Positions 1 through 6,469 of a stretch of 11,077 bases of DNA are shown in pieces; position 1 is the stretch's first letter, and the number at the start of each line of letters is the position of its first letter. Position numbers and translations under genes: made by a program. The notes beneath the pieces were generated by a model that was not told where the DNA came from, did not search any database, and was given only the letters and a program-made list of their open reading frames with translations. The DNA is from an uncultured Eubacteriales bacterium. Lineage in GTDB: Bacteria; Bacillota; Clostridia; Oscillospirales; Acutalibacteraceae. The stretch covers positions 1 through 11,077 of the forward strand of contig ONSE01000161.1 of assembly GCA_900320415.1 (NCBI GenBank), given 5' to 3'.

Positions 1-710
1 GAGGACGGCATGGTGCTCGCCGAAGGATCGACGCTCGAAGAAGCGTGTGTGCTCTCGGTCGGCTCGGTACTTGCTGCCGTAGAGGAAGCGGCTGTGGAGG
101 AAGCACCCGTAGAGGAAGGTGCGGTGGAAGATGCAGTCGTAAATGCAGTTGTTGAGGGTACTGTGGTCGAAGGAGTTGTGGTAACTTCTGTCGGTTCCGT
201 AACAACAGTTGTCAACGGCGCCGTGGTCGCCTGAGTAGTGACCTGGACGCTGTTAACCTTTGTGGTAGGAACAGTCGCCGAAGCGACTGCCGCGCGCTGC
301 GTATTATTGGCTGATGCCGCGTGGGTAACCTGTCCTACAACAGGAGTCACCTCGTGGAAATACACATCGGGAGGAGTAAAGCCGGTTGAAGGCTCGGTCA
401 ATTGCTCCTCATAAGTAATAACGCCGTATTCAATCGGTCGAATACTATTTAATGAGCCGTCCACAAAGATATCTCTGTCACCTGCTCTGAGGATTCCGCT
501 TGAGAAAACGGAATTGACAACCAGAAACATCAAAGTTACCGAAACACCTACGAGCATATAGTTCTGGAGACGGCTGAAGAGCCGCTCGTCTACTCTCACG
601 GAAATCCCCCTTTCTTCAAGGAATGATCGCAAGGAACTGCTCGTAAAAAGCGTATACATAATAACACAGACTAAAGCCACCAGAAAACCGCCAATCACAA
701 CACTGTCCAA
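1..710 (-). CDS. Membrane-anchored protein with Thr/Ser/Ala-rich linker (partial, 3' end off window)
   Basis: An open minus-strand frame runs from an in-frame TAA at 753-755 to the left edge with no further stop. It encodes two hydrophobic segments: VVIGGFLVALVCVIMYTLF, and a second containing MLVGVSVTLMFLVVNSVF about 45 residues later. Next comes a short polar stretch with VYFHEVTPVV, then a long low-complexity tail rich in Thr, Ser, Ala and Pro (for example TTTPSTTVPSTT) that resembles the linkers of exported or wall-associated Firmicutes proteins. Whatever domain follows lies outside the window, so no function is assigned. The start is uncertain. TTG at 710 and GTG at 698 lack a good SD site, while GTG at 599 has AAAGGGGG six bases upstream but would drop the first hydrophobic segment. 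The two best SD sites upstream (ATG 767, GTG 743) lead into stops or the wrong frame, so the 5' end may carry a frameshift. Confidence 0.6.
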   Translation of the reverse strand, partial: MDSVVIGGFLVALVCVIMYTLFTSSSLRSFLEERGISVRVDERLFSRLQNYMLVGVSVTLMFLVVNSVFSSGILRAGDRDIFVDGSLNSIRPIEYGVITYEEQLTEPSTGFTPPDVYFHEVTPVVGQVTHAASANNTQRAAVASATVPTTKVNSVQVTTQATTAPLTTVVTEPTEVTTTPSTTVPSTTAFTTASSTAPSSTGASSTAASSTAASTEPTESTHASSSVDPSASTMPS

Positions 711-865
711 TATGTTTGGAAATCCATTCGTTAATAGCCACGAATATGCTCCTTATAAAAGACACATCAATACTCTCCTTTCAAAGAGTAAGGCTGTAAT
801 GGTTTTCGGTTATATCTGATATCCTATTTTCCAGACACTTAGCCTATTATTCGATTATCGTTATA

Positions 866-894
866 ATGTTATCATATTTGTAATTGTTTTGCAA
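866..894 (-). promoter_or_regulatory. Probable sigma-A promoter for the leftmost gene
   Basis: On the minus strand TTGCAA (889-894) and TAACAT (866-871) are separated by exactly 17 bases. They lie about 100 bases upstream of the first SD site of the leftmost gene and just past the terminator of the preceding gene. The -35 box is the same as at the ireB and pheS promoters in this window. Confidence 0.5.
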
Positions 895-904
895 GGGTAT
901 TTCC

Positions 905-954
905 AAAAAAAAACGCTTATTTCAAATATTTGTACAATTTGTCATGAGCGTTTT
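905..954 (-). terminator. Intrinsic terminator of the Spo0A-like gene
   Basis: AAAACGCTTAT (910-920) pairs with ATGAGCGTTTT (944-954) over 11 bp including one G-U pair. Read on the minus strand, the stem runs into a tract of nine T residues (913 down to 905). It lies about 80 bases past the stop codon of the Spo0A-like gene. The 23-base loop is AT-rich. Confidence 0.75.
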
Positions 955-1031
955 CCACGGGAAGAACCATTCATATGATACCTTATACTCCTCTATATCT
1001 TAATAATATGCTATTTATTAGAAAAAATAAG

Positions 1032-1814
1032 TCAGTTCTTTAGCTTTTCAGCGTAATAATAAACAAATTCTGTCGTCGTCGGCACTCCTTTGCCGGGATT
1101 GACGCGGGCGGTATAAAATCTTTCCAAAATGTCAATGTCCGTCAGCTTCCACGCGCGGTCGATCGCGTGCTGCATGGCGCGCTCCACCCCCGCTGAGGTC
1201 GTTCCGTATTTCTCGGCGATCAGACGGCTGACATTCGGACGCTTGCCGCGGCTGATGATTTCGATGGCGTCGCGCAGGTAGGCTCTCCCCTTATGCTTGG
1301 GGCTGATGCCCACGTTGTCCAGCTCGGCGTTGATGCGGTCAATCAGACTATCCTCACTTTCTGTCCACAGTACCGCCCCCCTGCGCTGCCGCGCCGGACC
1401 GTGTGCGGCAGTCAGTCCCGCCAACACTCCCGCGAGCAGTCCCAGCACCATCTCGACGCTGTAGTCCGGCTGTGTTTTTGTGATGATAAAATCCGCACCG
1501 AGATTGCGCGCGATCTGATGTGTCGTCGGGCTGATATTATTTGTCGCGACAAGAATAAACGGCCGCCTGCGCAGGTTCATCTCCCTTATGGTGCTCAGAA
1601 ACACAATGCCGTTCCCGTTTCCGTTCGGCAGCTCCAGATCCAGCACCACCGCGTCGGGCTGTTTGGTCAGCACCAGATGCACACCCTTGTCCGCGTCGTC
1701 CGTCGCCTCAATCAGCAACACATTACTGCTTTGTGAGCAAAGAAACATATACTCTTCCTGAATTTCAGGGTCGTCTTCAATTAAAATGAGCTTAATTTTA
1801 TCCTTAAAATCCAT
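1032..1814 (-). CDS. Spo0A-family response regulator
   Basis: A 260-residue two-domain regulator. Residues about 7-122 form a receiver domain with the acidic cluster EDD (13-15), the phosphoacceptor Asp59 in VVLDLELPNG, the conserved Thr91 in VATNN and Lys113 in IITK, so all phosphotransfer residues are present. Residues about 165-260 match the Spo0A C-terminal DNA-binding domain, most clearly at VERAMQHAIDRAW (210-222, compare VERAIRHAIEVAW of Spo0A) and the terminal PTTTEFVYYYAEKL. A 40-residue linker rich in Leu, Gly and Ala joins them. ATG at 1814 is preferred over in-frame GTG at 1823, because the SD-like GGCGGTG sits six bases before the ATG and overlaps the GTG. Housekeeping spo0A normally lies next to spoIVB. 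This copy stands alone and is divergent from an XRE regulator, so it is more likely a paralogue with its own regulon; that is inference. No Spo0A box (TGTCGAA) was seen in its promoter. Confidence 0.88.
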   Translation of the reverse strand: MDFKDKIKLILIEDDPEIQEEYMFLCSQSSNVLLIEATDDADKGVHLVLTKQPDAVVLDLELPNGNGNGIVFLSTIREMNLRRRPFILVATNNISPTTHQIARNLGADFIITKTQPDYSVEMVLGLLAGVLAGLTAAHGPARQRRGAVLWTESEDSLIDRINAELDNVGISPKHKGRAYLRDAIEIISRGKRPNVSRLIAEKYGTTSAGVERAMQHAIDRAWKLTDIDILERFYTARVNPGKGVPTTTEFVYYYAEKLKN

Positions 1815-1835
1815 ACAATTCACCGCCTTGGTGAA

Positions 1836-1864
1836 ATTATACCACAGATTCCTACAAAAACCAA
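1836..1864 (-). promoter_or_regulatory. Promoter of the Spo0A-like gene
   Basis: On the minus strand a perfect TATAAT (1836-1841) is preceded by an extended -10 TG and, 17 bases further upstream, by TTGGTT (1859-1864). The likely transcription start leaves a very short leader before the ATG at 1814. Confidence 0.65.
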
Positions 1865-1876
1865 TATATTTCTACG

Positions 1877-1957
1877 ATTTTCTGTAGTTTTATTCACAAA
1901 AAACAATTTTGTATATACGCGATTAATTCCTATAATATTATATATGTCTACAGTAAA
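1877..1957. promoter_or_regulatory. Candidate shared operator between divergent regulators
   Basis: TTTTCTGTAG (1878-1887) and CTACAGTAAA (1948-1957) form an inverted repeat with nine of ten positions matching. One arm lies just upstream of the -35 of the Spo0A-like gene and the other just downstream of the -10 of the XRE gene. A further CTAC at 1872-1875 makes a smaller dyad with the first arm. This placement would suit autoregulation by the XRE protein, but no binding evidence exists. Confidence 0.35.
1908..1936 (+). promoter_or_regulatory. Promoter of the XRE regulator gene
   Basis: Perfect -10 TATAAT at 1931-1936. The -35 is either TTTGTA (1908-1913, 17-base spacer) or TTGTAT (1909-1914, 16-base spacer). 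It lies 43 bases upstream of the ATG at 1980. Confidence 0.6.
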
Positions 1958-1979
1958 CTGAAGGCGGGGTGGAAATTGT

Positions 1980-2366
1980 ATGGTTTTTGGCGATTTTATC
2001 AGACAAAAGCGCAAAACGCAAAGACTCTCTGTACGGGCGCTGGCTGAGATCATCGGGATCTCTCCGGTTTACCAGTCGAGCATTGAAACAGGAAAACGGT
2101 CTGCGCCGTCGTACGAGGTGCTGAAACGCATGGAAAAGGAGTTTGCTCTCACATCAGAGGAAAGCGCGCTGTTTTATGATCTGGCAAGCGAATCCTGCTC
2201 GGAAAAAACGGTTCCGATGGATATCGTGGAGTATATTAACGATAATGCGCAGATTCGCTCGCTGATCCGTGCGGCACGCGACGGAAGAGTGTCCGATGCG
2301 GATATTGTCAAACTCCTTACAAAAGCGGAAAAAGCCAGAAAACGCAGGAAGAACACTGCGAAATAA
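1980..2366 (+). CDS. XRE-type helix-turn-helix transcriptional regulator
   Basis: A 128-residue protein. Residues about 1-57 form a Cro/C1-type DNA-binding domain: FGDFIRQKRKTQRLSVRALA, then the turn and recognition helix in IIGISPVYQSSIETGKRSAP. The remaining 70 residues are helical with no recognised ligand domain, and the C-terminus is very basic (KAEKARKRRKN). The ATG follows GGGGTGG at a normal SD distance, and the -10 TATAAT lies 43 bases upstream. It is divergent from the Spo0A-like gene, and a CTGTAG/CTACAG dyad straddles both promoters. The simplest reading is a local repressor acting on itself and its neighbour. XRE proteins also occur as toxin-antitoxin or phage regulators, but no toxin or phage gene is adjacent. 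The family call is firm; the target is unknown. Confidence 0.85.
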   Translation: MVFGDFIRQKRKTQRLSVRALAEIIGISPVYQSSIETGKRSAPSYEVLKRMEKEFALTSEESALFYDLASESCSEKTVPMDIVEYINDNAQIRSLIRAARDGRVSDADIVKLLTKAEKARKRRKNTAK

Positions 2367-2429
2367 GGCGGCTGCTCTGAGAATCAAACTAACTATTCAG
2401 AAGGATGAGTCTTTCAGCTTTCCGCTACT

Positions 2430-2467
2430 ATCCGAAAAGGGACGCCTTGCAGCGTCCCTTTTCGGAT
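2430..2467. terminator. Strong bidirectional hairpin terminator
   Basis: A perfect 16-bp stem (2430-2445 with 2452-2467) encloses the loop CTTGCA. The core is GGGACGC/GCGTCCC with A-tract and T-tract arms, so a TTTT run follows the GC core on both strands. It lies 63 bases downstream of the XRE stop codon. It could also end a leftward transcript from the promoter at 2552-2579. Confidence 0.8.
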
Positions 2468-2545
2468 TTAGAAGTTTTGAAATTAACGTGAAAAACGTGG
2501 AAAGCTTTGTAAGTGTCCGGGACTTTCTTTCAACTCCCTTTGACA
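2430..2545 (-). ncRNA. Candidate small RNA between leftward promoter and hairpin
   Basis: A strong leftward promoter (2552-2579) and the 16-bp hairpin (2430-2467) bracket about 115 bases with no credible open reading frame. A transcript starting near 2545 would end in that hairpin. The 5' part contains GGGAG and a later GTCCC that could pair. I recognise no RNA family. The alternative is a spurious promoter, or antisense transcription running on into the XRE gene. The case rests only on the promoter and terminator pattern. Confidence 0.3.
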
Positions 2546-2551
2546 GTTTTT

Positions 2552-2579
2552 ATTATACTCCCTTTTTCGGAAAAGTCAA
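2552..2579 (-). promoter_or_regulatory. Strong leftward promoter with no gene behind it
   Basis: On the minus strand TTGACT (2574-2579), a 16-base spacer and a perfect TATAAT (2552-2557). It is one of the best promoter matches in the window, yet it faces the 3' end of the XRE gene, with only a hairpin terminator downstream. Confidence 0.5.
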
Positions 2580-2754
2580 CAACTTTTTGATGCCCTCTTT
2601 GTGCGTTACGATAATTCAATATCATATATTGACAAATGATAACGCTTGTTTTTAGTAATATCTTACATTTTCTTATTCTCTTTTTCTTTCCTGCGTCGGT
2701 TCGCCGCCCGTTTGGTTAGATAAACTTCACAACTTTGTTATCTTATTCACAAAA

Positions 2755-2791
2755 AAGGCGACATATTTTTACAAACTTAAGTTTTCGCCTT
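2755..2791. promoter_or_regulatory. Nested inverted repeat at the operon promoter
   Basis: AAGGCGA (2755-2761) and TCGCCTT (2785-2791) are perfect inverted arms. Between them, off centre, is the perfect 12-bp palindrome AAACTTAAGTTT (2773-2784). The right arm ends two bases before the -35 at 2793. The position suits an operator or activator site; the factor is unknown. Confidence 0.4.
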
Positions 2792-2792
2792 A

Positions 2793-2821
2793 TTGTGGTT
2801 TTTCCGCTTTTATGTTACAAT
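2793..2821 (+). promoter_or_regulatory. Promoter of the phosphohexomutase-fbp operon
   Basis: TTGTGG (2793-2798), a 17-base spacer and TACAAT (2816-2821), 32 bases upstream of the ATG at 2854. The leader is short, leaving little room for a riboswitch. Confidence 0.55.
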
Positions 2822-2853
2822 AACAGCAAGAAACTTCAGAGGAGAGAAGCACT

Positions 2854-4356
2854 ATGTTAAACGATACTTTCAAGCAATTCAAAAGCGGCACCGATATCCG
2901 CGGCGTCGCGGTGGAGGGCGTCGCGGGACAGCCTGTCAACCTCACGGACGACGCCGTTTGCCGCATGGCGGACGGTTTTGTGCTCTGGCTCGCCGCCAAA
3001 ACCGGCAAGGACACGGACAGCCTGAAAATATCCGTCGGCAGAGACAGCCGTATTTCAGGCCCCCATATCATGGAGCTGTGTGTCGACCGCTTTGTCAGGG
3101 CAGGCGCCGAGGTGGTGCGCTGCGGACTCGCCTCCACCCCGAGTATGTTTATGACCACTGTTGAACTTGGCTGCGACGGCGCGCTGCAGATCACCGCGAG
3201 CCATCATCCCTTTAACCGCAACGGTCTGAAATTCTTCACCCGCGAGGGCGGACTCGAGGGCAGCGATATCGACGTGATCCTGACCTTCGCGCAGGAGGAC
3301 AAGCACCCCATGGAATACGACACGGGCAGGGCTTACGACTGCGACTTTATGTCCGACTACGCGAGAGGACTGTGCGATAAAATCAAGAGCGAGGTCAGCG
3401 CCGAGGACTACGACCATCCGCTCAGGGGCTTTCACATCGTTGTGGACGCGGGCAACGGCGCGGGCGGCTTCTATGCCGACAAGGTACTCGCCGTACTGGG
3501 CGCCGACACAACGGGCAGCCGTTATCTGGAGCCAGACGGAATGTTTCCCAATCATGTGCCGAACCCCGAGGACGCGGCGGCGATGGCGTCCATCTGTGAG
3601 GCGGTGCGCGAGAGCCGCGCCGATCTGGGCGTTATCTTCGACACCGACGTTGACCGCGGCGGCGCGGTAGACAGCAAGGGCAACGAGATCAACCGCAACC
3701 GTCTGGTAGCGGCAGCGGCTGCCATCGCGCTGGAGGGCAATGAAGGCGGCACTATCGTCACCGACTCCATCACCTCGAGCGGTCTCAGGGAATTCATCGA
3801 AAACAACCTCGGCGGCAAACACTACCGCTACAGACGAGGCTATAAGAACGTCATCGACAAGGCGCTCGAGCTGAACGCCGAGGGAATCAACTGCCCCCTC
3901 GCGATCGAGACCTCGGGACACGCCGCCATGCGTGAGAATTATTTCCTTGACGACGGCGCCTACCTCTGTACGAAAATCATCATCAAGGCGGCGCAGCTGC
4001 GCAAGGAGGGCAAGGGACTGGACGAGCTGACCGCCGGTCTCAAGGAGCCTCTCGAGAGCCGCGAGATCCGCTACCGCATTCTCGAAAAGGATTTCCGCGC
4101 CTGCGGCGAAAAGATCATTGCCGACCTCACCGCCTACGCCGAACAGCGGGAGGACTGGCACCTCGCCGACGACAACCGCGAGGGTGTGCGCGTTTCCTTT
4201 GACAAAGAAAACGGCGACGGCTGGTTCCTGCTCCGCCTCTCGGTTCACGACCCGATCATGCCGCTGAACATCGAAAGCGACAGCGAGGGCGGTGTGGAAA
4301 AGATTCTGGCACAGCTCACCGCGTTCCTGCAGACGACACAGGGACTTGATTTATAA
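2854..4356 (+). CDS. Phosphoglucomutase/phosphomannomutase (alpha-D-phosphohexomutase)
   Basis: A 500-residue cytoplasmic enzyme that interconverts hexose 1- and 6-phosphates through a phosphoserine, feeding glycogen, cell-wall and exopolysaccharide precursors. Landmarks in order: GTDIRG (12-17), VGRDSR (61-66), the active-site TASHHP with catalytic Ser116, VDAGNGAGG (197-205), the metal-binding DTDVDRGG (Asp263, Asp265, Asp267) and the sugar-binding ETSGH (352-356). The C-terminal phosphate-binding loop reads RLSVHDP instead of the usual RPSGTEP. That variant belongs to a subgroup of the family and makes the sugar preference (glucose or mannose) uncertain. The SD AGGAG lies nine bases before the ATG. 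The gene is followed after 32 bases by fbp, which starts from its own strong SD site, so the two are probably co-transcribed. Confidence 0.9.
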   Translation: MLNDTFKQFKSGTDIRGVAVEGVAGQPVNLTDDAVCRMADGFVLWLAAKTGKDTDSLKISVGRDSRISGPHIMELCVDRFVRAGAEVVRCGLASTPSMFMTTVELGCDGALQITASHHPFNRNGLKFFTREGGLEGSDIDVILTFAQEDKHPMEYDTGRAYDCDFMSDYARGLCDKIKSEVSAEDYDHPLRGFHIVVDAGNGAGGFYADKVLAVLGADTTGSRYLEPDGMFPNHVPNPEDAAAMASICEAVRESRADLGVIFDTDVDRGGAVDSKGNEINRNRLVAAAAAIALEGNEGGTIVTDSITSSGLREFIENNLGGKHYRYRRGYKNVIDKALELNAEGINCPLAIETSGHAAMRENYFLDDGAYLCTKIIIKAAQLRKEGKGLDELTAGLKEPLESREIRYRILEKDFRACGEKIIADLTAYAEQREDWHLADDNREGVRVSFDKENGDGWFLLRLSVHDPIMPLNIESDSEGGVEKILAQLTAFLQTTQGLDL

Positions 4357-4388
4357 TTTTGGAAAACGGTATTCAAGGAGGCGCTGCC

Positions 4389-6260
4389 ATGGACGAGCAA
4401 AAGAGATACTTTCAACTTTTGGCGGAAAAATTCCCCACCATGCGTTCCCTCTCCCGTGAGATCATCAATCTCACCGCCATCCTCAACCTGCCAAAGGGCA
4501 CCGAGCACTTTATGAGCGACCTGCACGGCGAATACGAGGCGTTCTATCATATCCTCAACAACTGCTCGGGCGTCATCCGCGAAAAGGTCGCCATGCTCTT
4601 TAGCGCCTCGCTCTGCGAAGAGGAGCGCAAGGAGCTGTGTACCCTGATCTACTATCCCAAGGAAAAGCTCGCGCTGGTGCGCGAAGAAGGCGGACTCAGC
4701 CGCGAATGGTACAAGCAGCAGCTCAACCGCATGATAGAGCTTGCCAGGGCGCTCTCCTCAAAATACACCCGTTCCAAGGTGCGCAAGGCGATGCCCGAGG
4801 ACTATGATTTTATCATCGACGAGCTGCTCCACGCCCAGAAGGATGAGGACGACAACCAGATTCATTATCACAAGGTTATCCTCGATACCATCATCGAGAT
4901 CGGCGCGGATGATTTTCTGATCTCCCTCGCGGGGCTGATCAAGCGGCTGGCGGTGGACAGGCTCCACATCGTCGGCGACATCTTTGACCGGGGCAAATCT
5001 GCGGACAAAATCATGGAGCTGCTGATGACGCGGCCCTCGCTCGATATCGAGTGGGGCAACCACGATATCCTCTGGATGGGCGCCGCCTCGGGCAGCGAGG
5101 CGTGTATTGCCAACGTTGTGCGCAACTGCCTGAAATACGGCTGTCTGCGCACCCTGGAGAGCGGCTACGGGGTGAGCCTGCGCAAGCTGACGCTCTTTGC
5201 CCAGAGGGTTTATCCCGACCCGGAGCCGATGGAGGCGGCGCTGAAAGCTGTCAGCGTGATCCTGTTCAAGCTGGAGGGACAGGTGATACTGCGCCATCCC
5301 GAGTACGGGATGAACGACAGGCTGCTGCTTGACAAGGTACACGACGGACAGATCACCATCGACGGCAGGACATACACGCTCAACGAAAGCCGCTTCCCCA
5401 CCGTCAGCCCTGACGCTCCCTACACGCTCACGGACGGCGAAAGGGAGGTCATCGACCGCCTGAAGCAGTACTTCCTCAACAGCGCTTCTCTCCACAGGCA
5501 CGTTCAGTTTCTCTATGAAAAGGGCAGTATGTACCGCTGTCACAACGGCAACCTGCTCTATCACGGCTGCGTCCCCCTCACTCCCGACGGAGAATGGGAG
5601 GAGGTGGAGTTCTTCGGACAGCGCGTCAGCGGACGGGCGTACTTTGAGCTCGCCGACCGCGCGGCGCGGCGTGCCTTCTTCAGCAAGGAAGCGGACACGG
5701 AGGCGCTGGATTTCATGTGGTACCTCTGGTGCGGCAGGAAATCTCCCCTCTGCGGCAGAAACATCAAGACCTTTGAGCGCACCTATATCGACGACAAAAG
5801 CGCCTGGCAGGAGGAGAAGAACCCCTATTACACGCTCTATTATCAGGCGGAGGTGTGCGAGAAAATCCTCGCCGAATTCGGTCTGATCTCCCCCTACTCC
5901 CACATCGTCAACGGTCACACCCCCGTGCGCACCGTCAAGGGTGAGCTGCCCATCCGCGCGGACGGCAGGCTGCTGGTGATCGACGGCGGCTTCTGCCGCG
6001 AATATCACGATACGACGGGCATCGCCGGCTACACGCTGATTTTCAATTCCCACGGACTGCGGCTCAAGGCGCACCAGCCCTTTGAGAGCATTGACGCCGC
6101 GCTGCGGACAAACAAGGATATCCGTTCCAGCTCGGAGATCGTGGAAACGGAGCGTTACCGTGTGATGGTGGACGACACCGACAACGGCGAGCGGTTCCGT
6201 GAGAAAATCGCGGATTTGTTCCGCCTGCTGCAAATGTACCGTCAGGGAGAAAAAGAATGA
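4389..6260 (+). CDS. fbp: Fructose-1,6-bisphosphatase class III
   Basis: A 623-residue enzyme that hydrolyses fructose 1,6-bisphosphate to fructose 6-phosphate, the committed step of gluconeogenesis. Class III is the Firmicutes type, unrelated to the class I enzyme and built on a metallophosphatase-like core. Metal-ligand motifs are visible: SDLHGEY (43-49), IVGDIFDRG (194-202), WGNHDILWMG (222-231), CHNGNLLYHG (384-393), IVNGHTPV (506-513) and VIDGGF (530-535). The length is close to the B. subtilis protein. An in-frame TTG at 4359 would add ten residues, but AAGGAGG lies seven bases before ATG 4389, which decides the start. The gene lies directly behind the phosphohexomutase, so the pair plausibly supplies hexose phosphates when carbon enters below the upper part of glycolysis. 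Transcription ends at the hairpin at 6354-6383; the 90 bases between show nothing else. Confidence 0.95.
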   Translation: MDEQKRYFQLLAEKFPTMRSLSREIINLTAILNLPKGTEHFMSDLHGEYEAFYHILNNCSGVIREKVAMLFSASLCEEERKELCTLIYYPKEKLALVREEGGLSREWYKQQLNRMIELARALSSKYTRSKVRKAMPEDYDFIIDELLHAQKDEDDNQIHYHKVILDTIIEIGADDFLISLAGLIKRLAVDRLHIVGDIFDRGKSADKIMELLMTRPSLDIEWGNHDILWMGAASGSEACIANVVRNCLKYGCLRTLESGYGVSLRKLTLFAQRVYPDPEPMEAALKAVSVILFKLEGQVILRHPEYGMNDRLLLDKVHDGQITIDGRTYTLNESRFPTVSPDAPYTLTDGEREVIDRLKQYFLNSASLHRHVQFLYEKGSMYRCHNGNLLYHGCVPLTPDGEWEEVEFFGQRVSGRAYFELADRAARRAFFSKEADTEALDFMWYLWCGRKSPLCGRNIKTFERTYIDDKSAWQEEKNPYYTLYYQAEVCEKILAEFGLISPYSHIVNGHTPVRTVKGELPIRADGRLLVIDGGFCREYHDTTGIAGYTLIFNSHGLRLKAHQPFESIDAALRTNKDIRSSSEIVETERYRVMVDDTDNGERFREKIADLFRLLQMYRQGEKE

Positions 6261-6353
6261 TGACGCGCTTGTAGTACGAGCATACGGTTCTGCCCGGGAT
6301 CCTTCGCCGCAAGCTCCTCGGCATGACAAAGCAGACAGATTTTTTTACAGAAT

Positions 6354-6383
6354 AAAACGGAGTGCCGAAGCACTCCGTTTTTT
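6354..6383. terminator. Bidirectional terminator between convergent operons
   Basis: AAACGGAGTGC (6355-6365) and GCACTCCGTTT (6370-6380) form a perfect 11-bp stem. The loop is CGAA on the plus strand and TTCG on the minus strand, where it gives the extra-stable C(UUCG)G tetraloop. T-runs follow on both strands. It serves fbp on the plus strand and the ireB operon on the minus strand. Confidence 0.9.
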
Positions 6384-6396
6384 AATGAATCATTTC

Positions 6397-6469
6397 AGGG
6401 AACCTCTAAAAATTCCTTACCGCGCATAAGCACGGAATCTTCACGGCATTGAATTATTAGAGATTCCCT
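6397..6469. mobile_element. MITE-like 73-bp element, short copy
   Basis: It begins AGGGAACCTCTAAAAAT and ends TTATTAGAGATTCCCT, imperfect terminal inverted repeats. The first 53 bases match the repeat at 10973-11025 with two differences. No coding capacity. No clear target-site duplication: TTTC lies on the left and TTAC on the right. The right end abuts the stop codon (6470-6472) of the neighbouring minus-strand gene. An internal CCGTGC/GCGCGG hairpin forms on the minus strand. Compared with the longer copy it looks internally deleted. Confidence 0.65.

Larger units (their letters stand above)
2468..2853. other. Gene-free spacer before the sugar-phosphate operon
   Basis: These 386 bases are AT-rich and contain no convincing coding sequence. 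They hold the candidate small-RNA promoter (minus), the dyad at 2755-2791 and the operon promoter at 2793-2821. A weaker inverted pair GCGTTA (2603-2608) and TAACGC (2640-2645) flanks a possible -35 TTGACA (2629-2634) that lacks a good -10. ATGATAACGCTTGTT (2636-2650) matches a catabolite-responsive element only in its first half. Confidence 0.5.

Noticed and set aside
10..234. Plus-strand frame encoding a Val/Glu-rich peptide
   Set aside because: It is the reverse of the Thr/Ser/Ala linker codons of the minus-strand gene, and it has no SD.
2269..2655. Plus-strand frame overlapping the XRE gene and running through the hairpin
   Set aside because: It overlaps the XRE coding sequence in another frame, crosses the terminator and resembles no protein.
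3630..3645. TTCGACA, a Spo0A-box-like heptamer
   Set aside because: It lies inside the conserved DTDVDR codons of the mutase and not at a promoter.
3055..4248. Long minus-strand frame of 397 codons
   Set aside because: It is antisense to the phosphohexomutase, whose motifs are unmistakable. GC-rich codon use leaves the opposite strand open.
4758..6329. Minus-strand frame of 523 codons
   Set aside because: It is a shadow of fbp with no recognisable domain and no SD.
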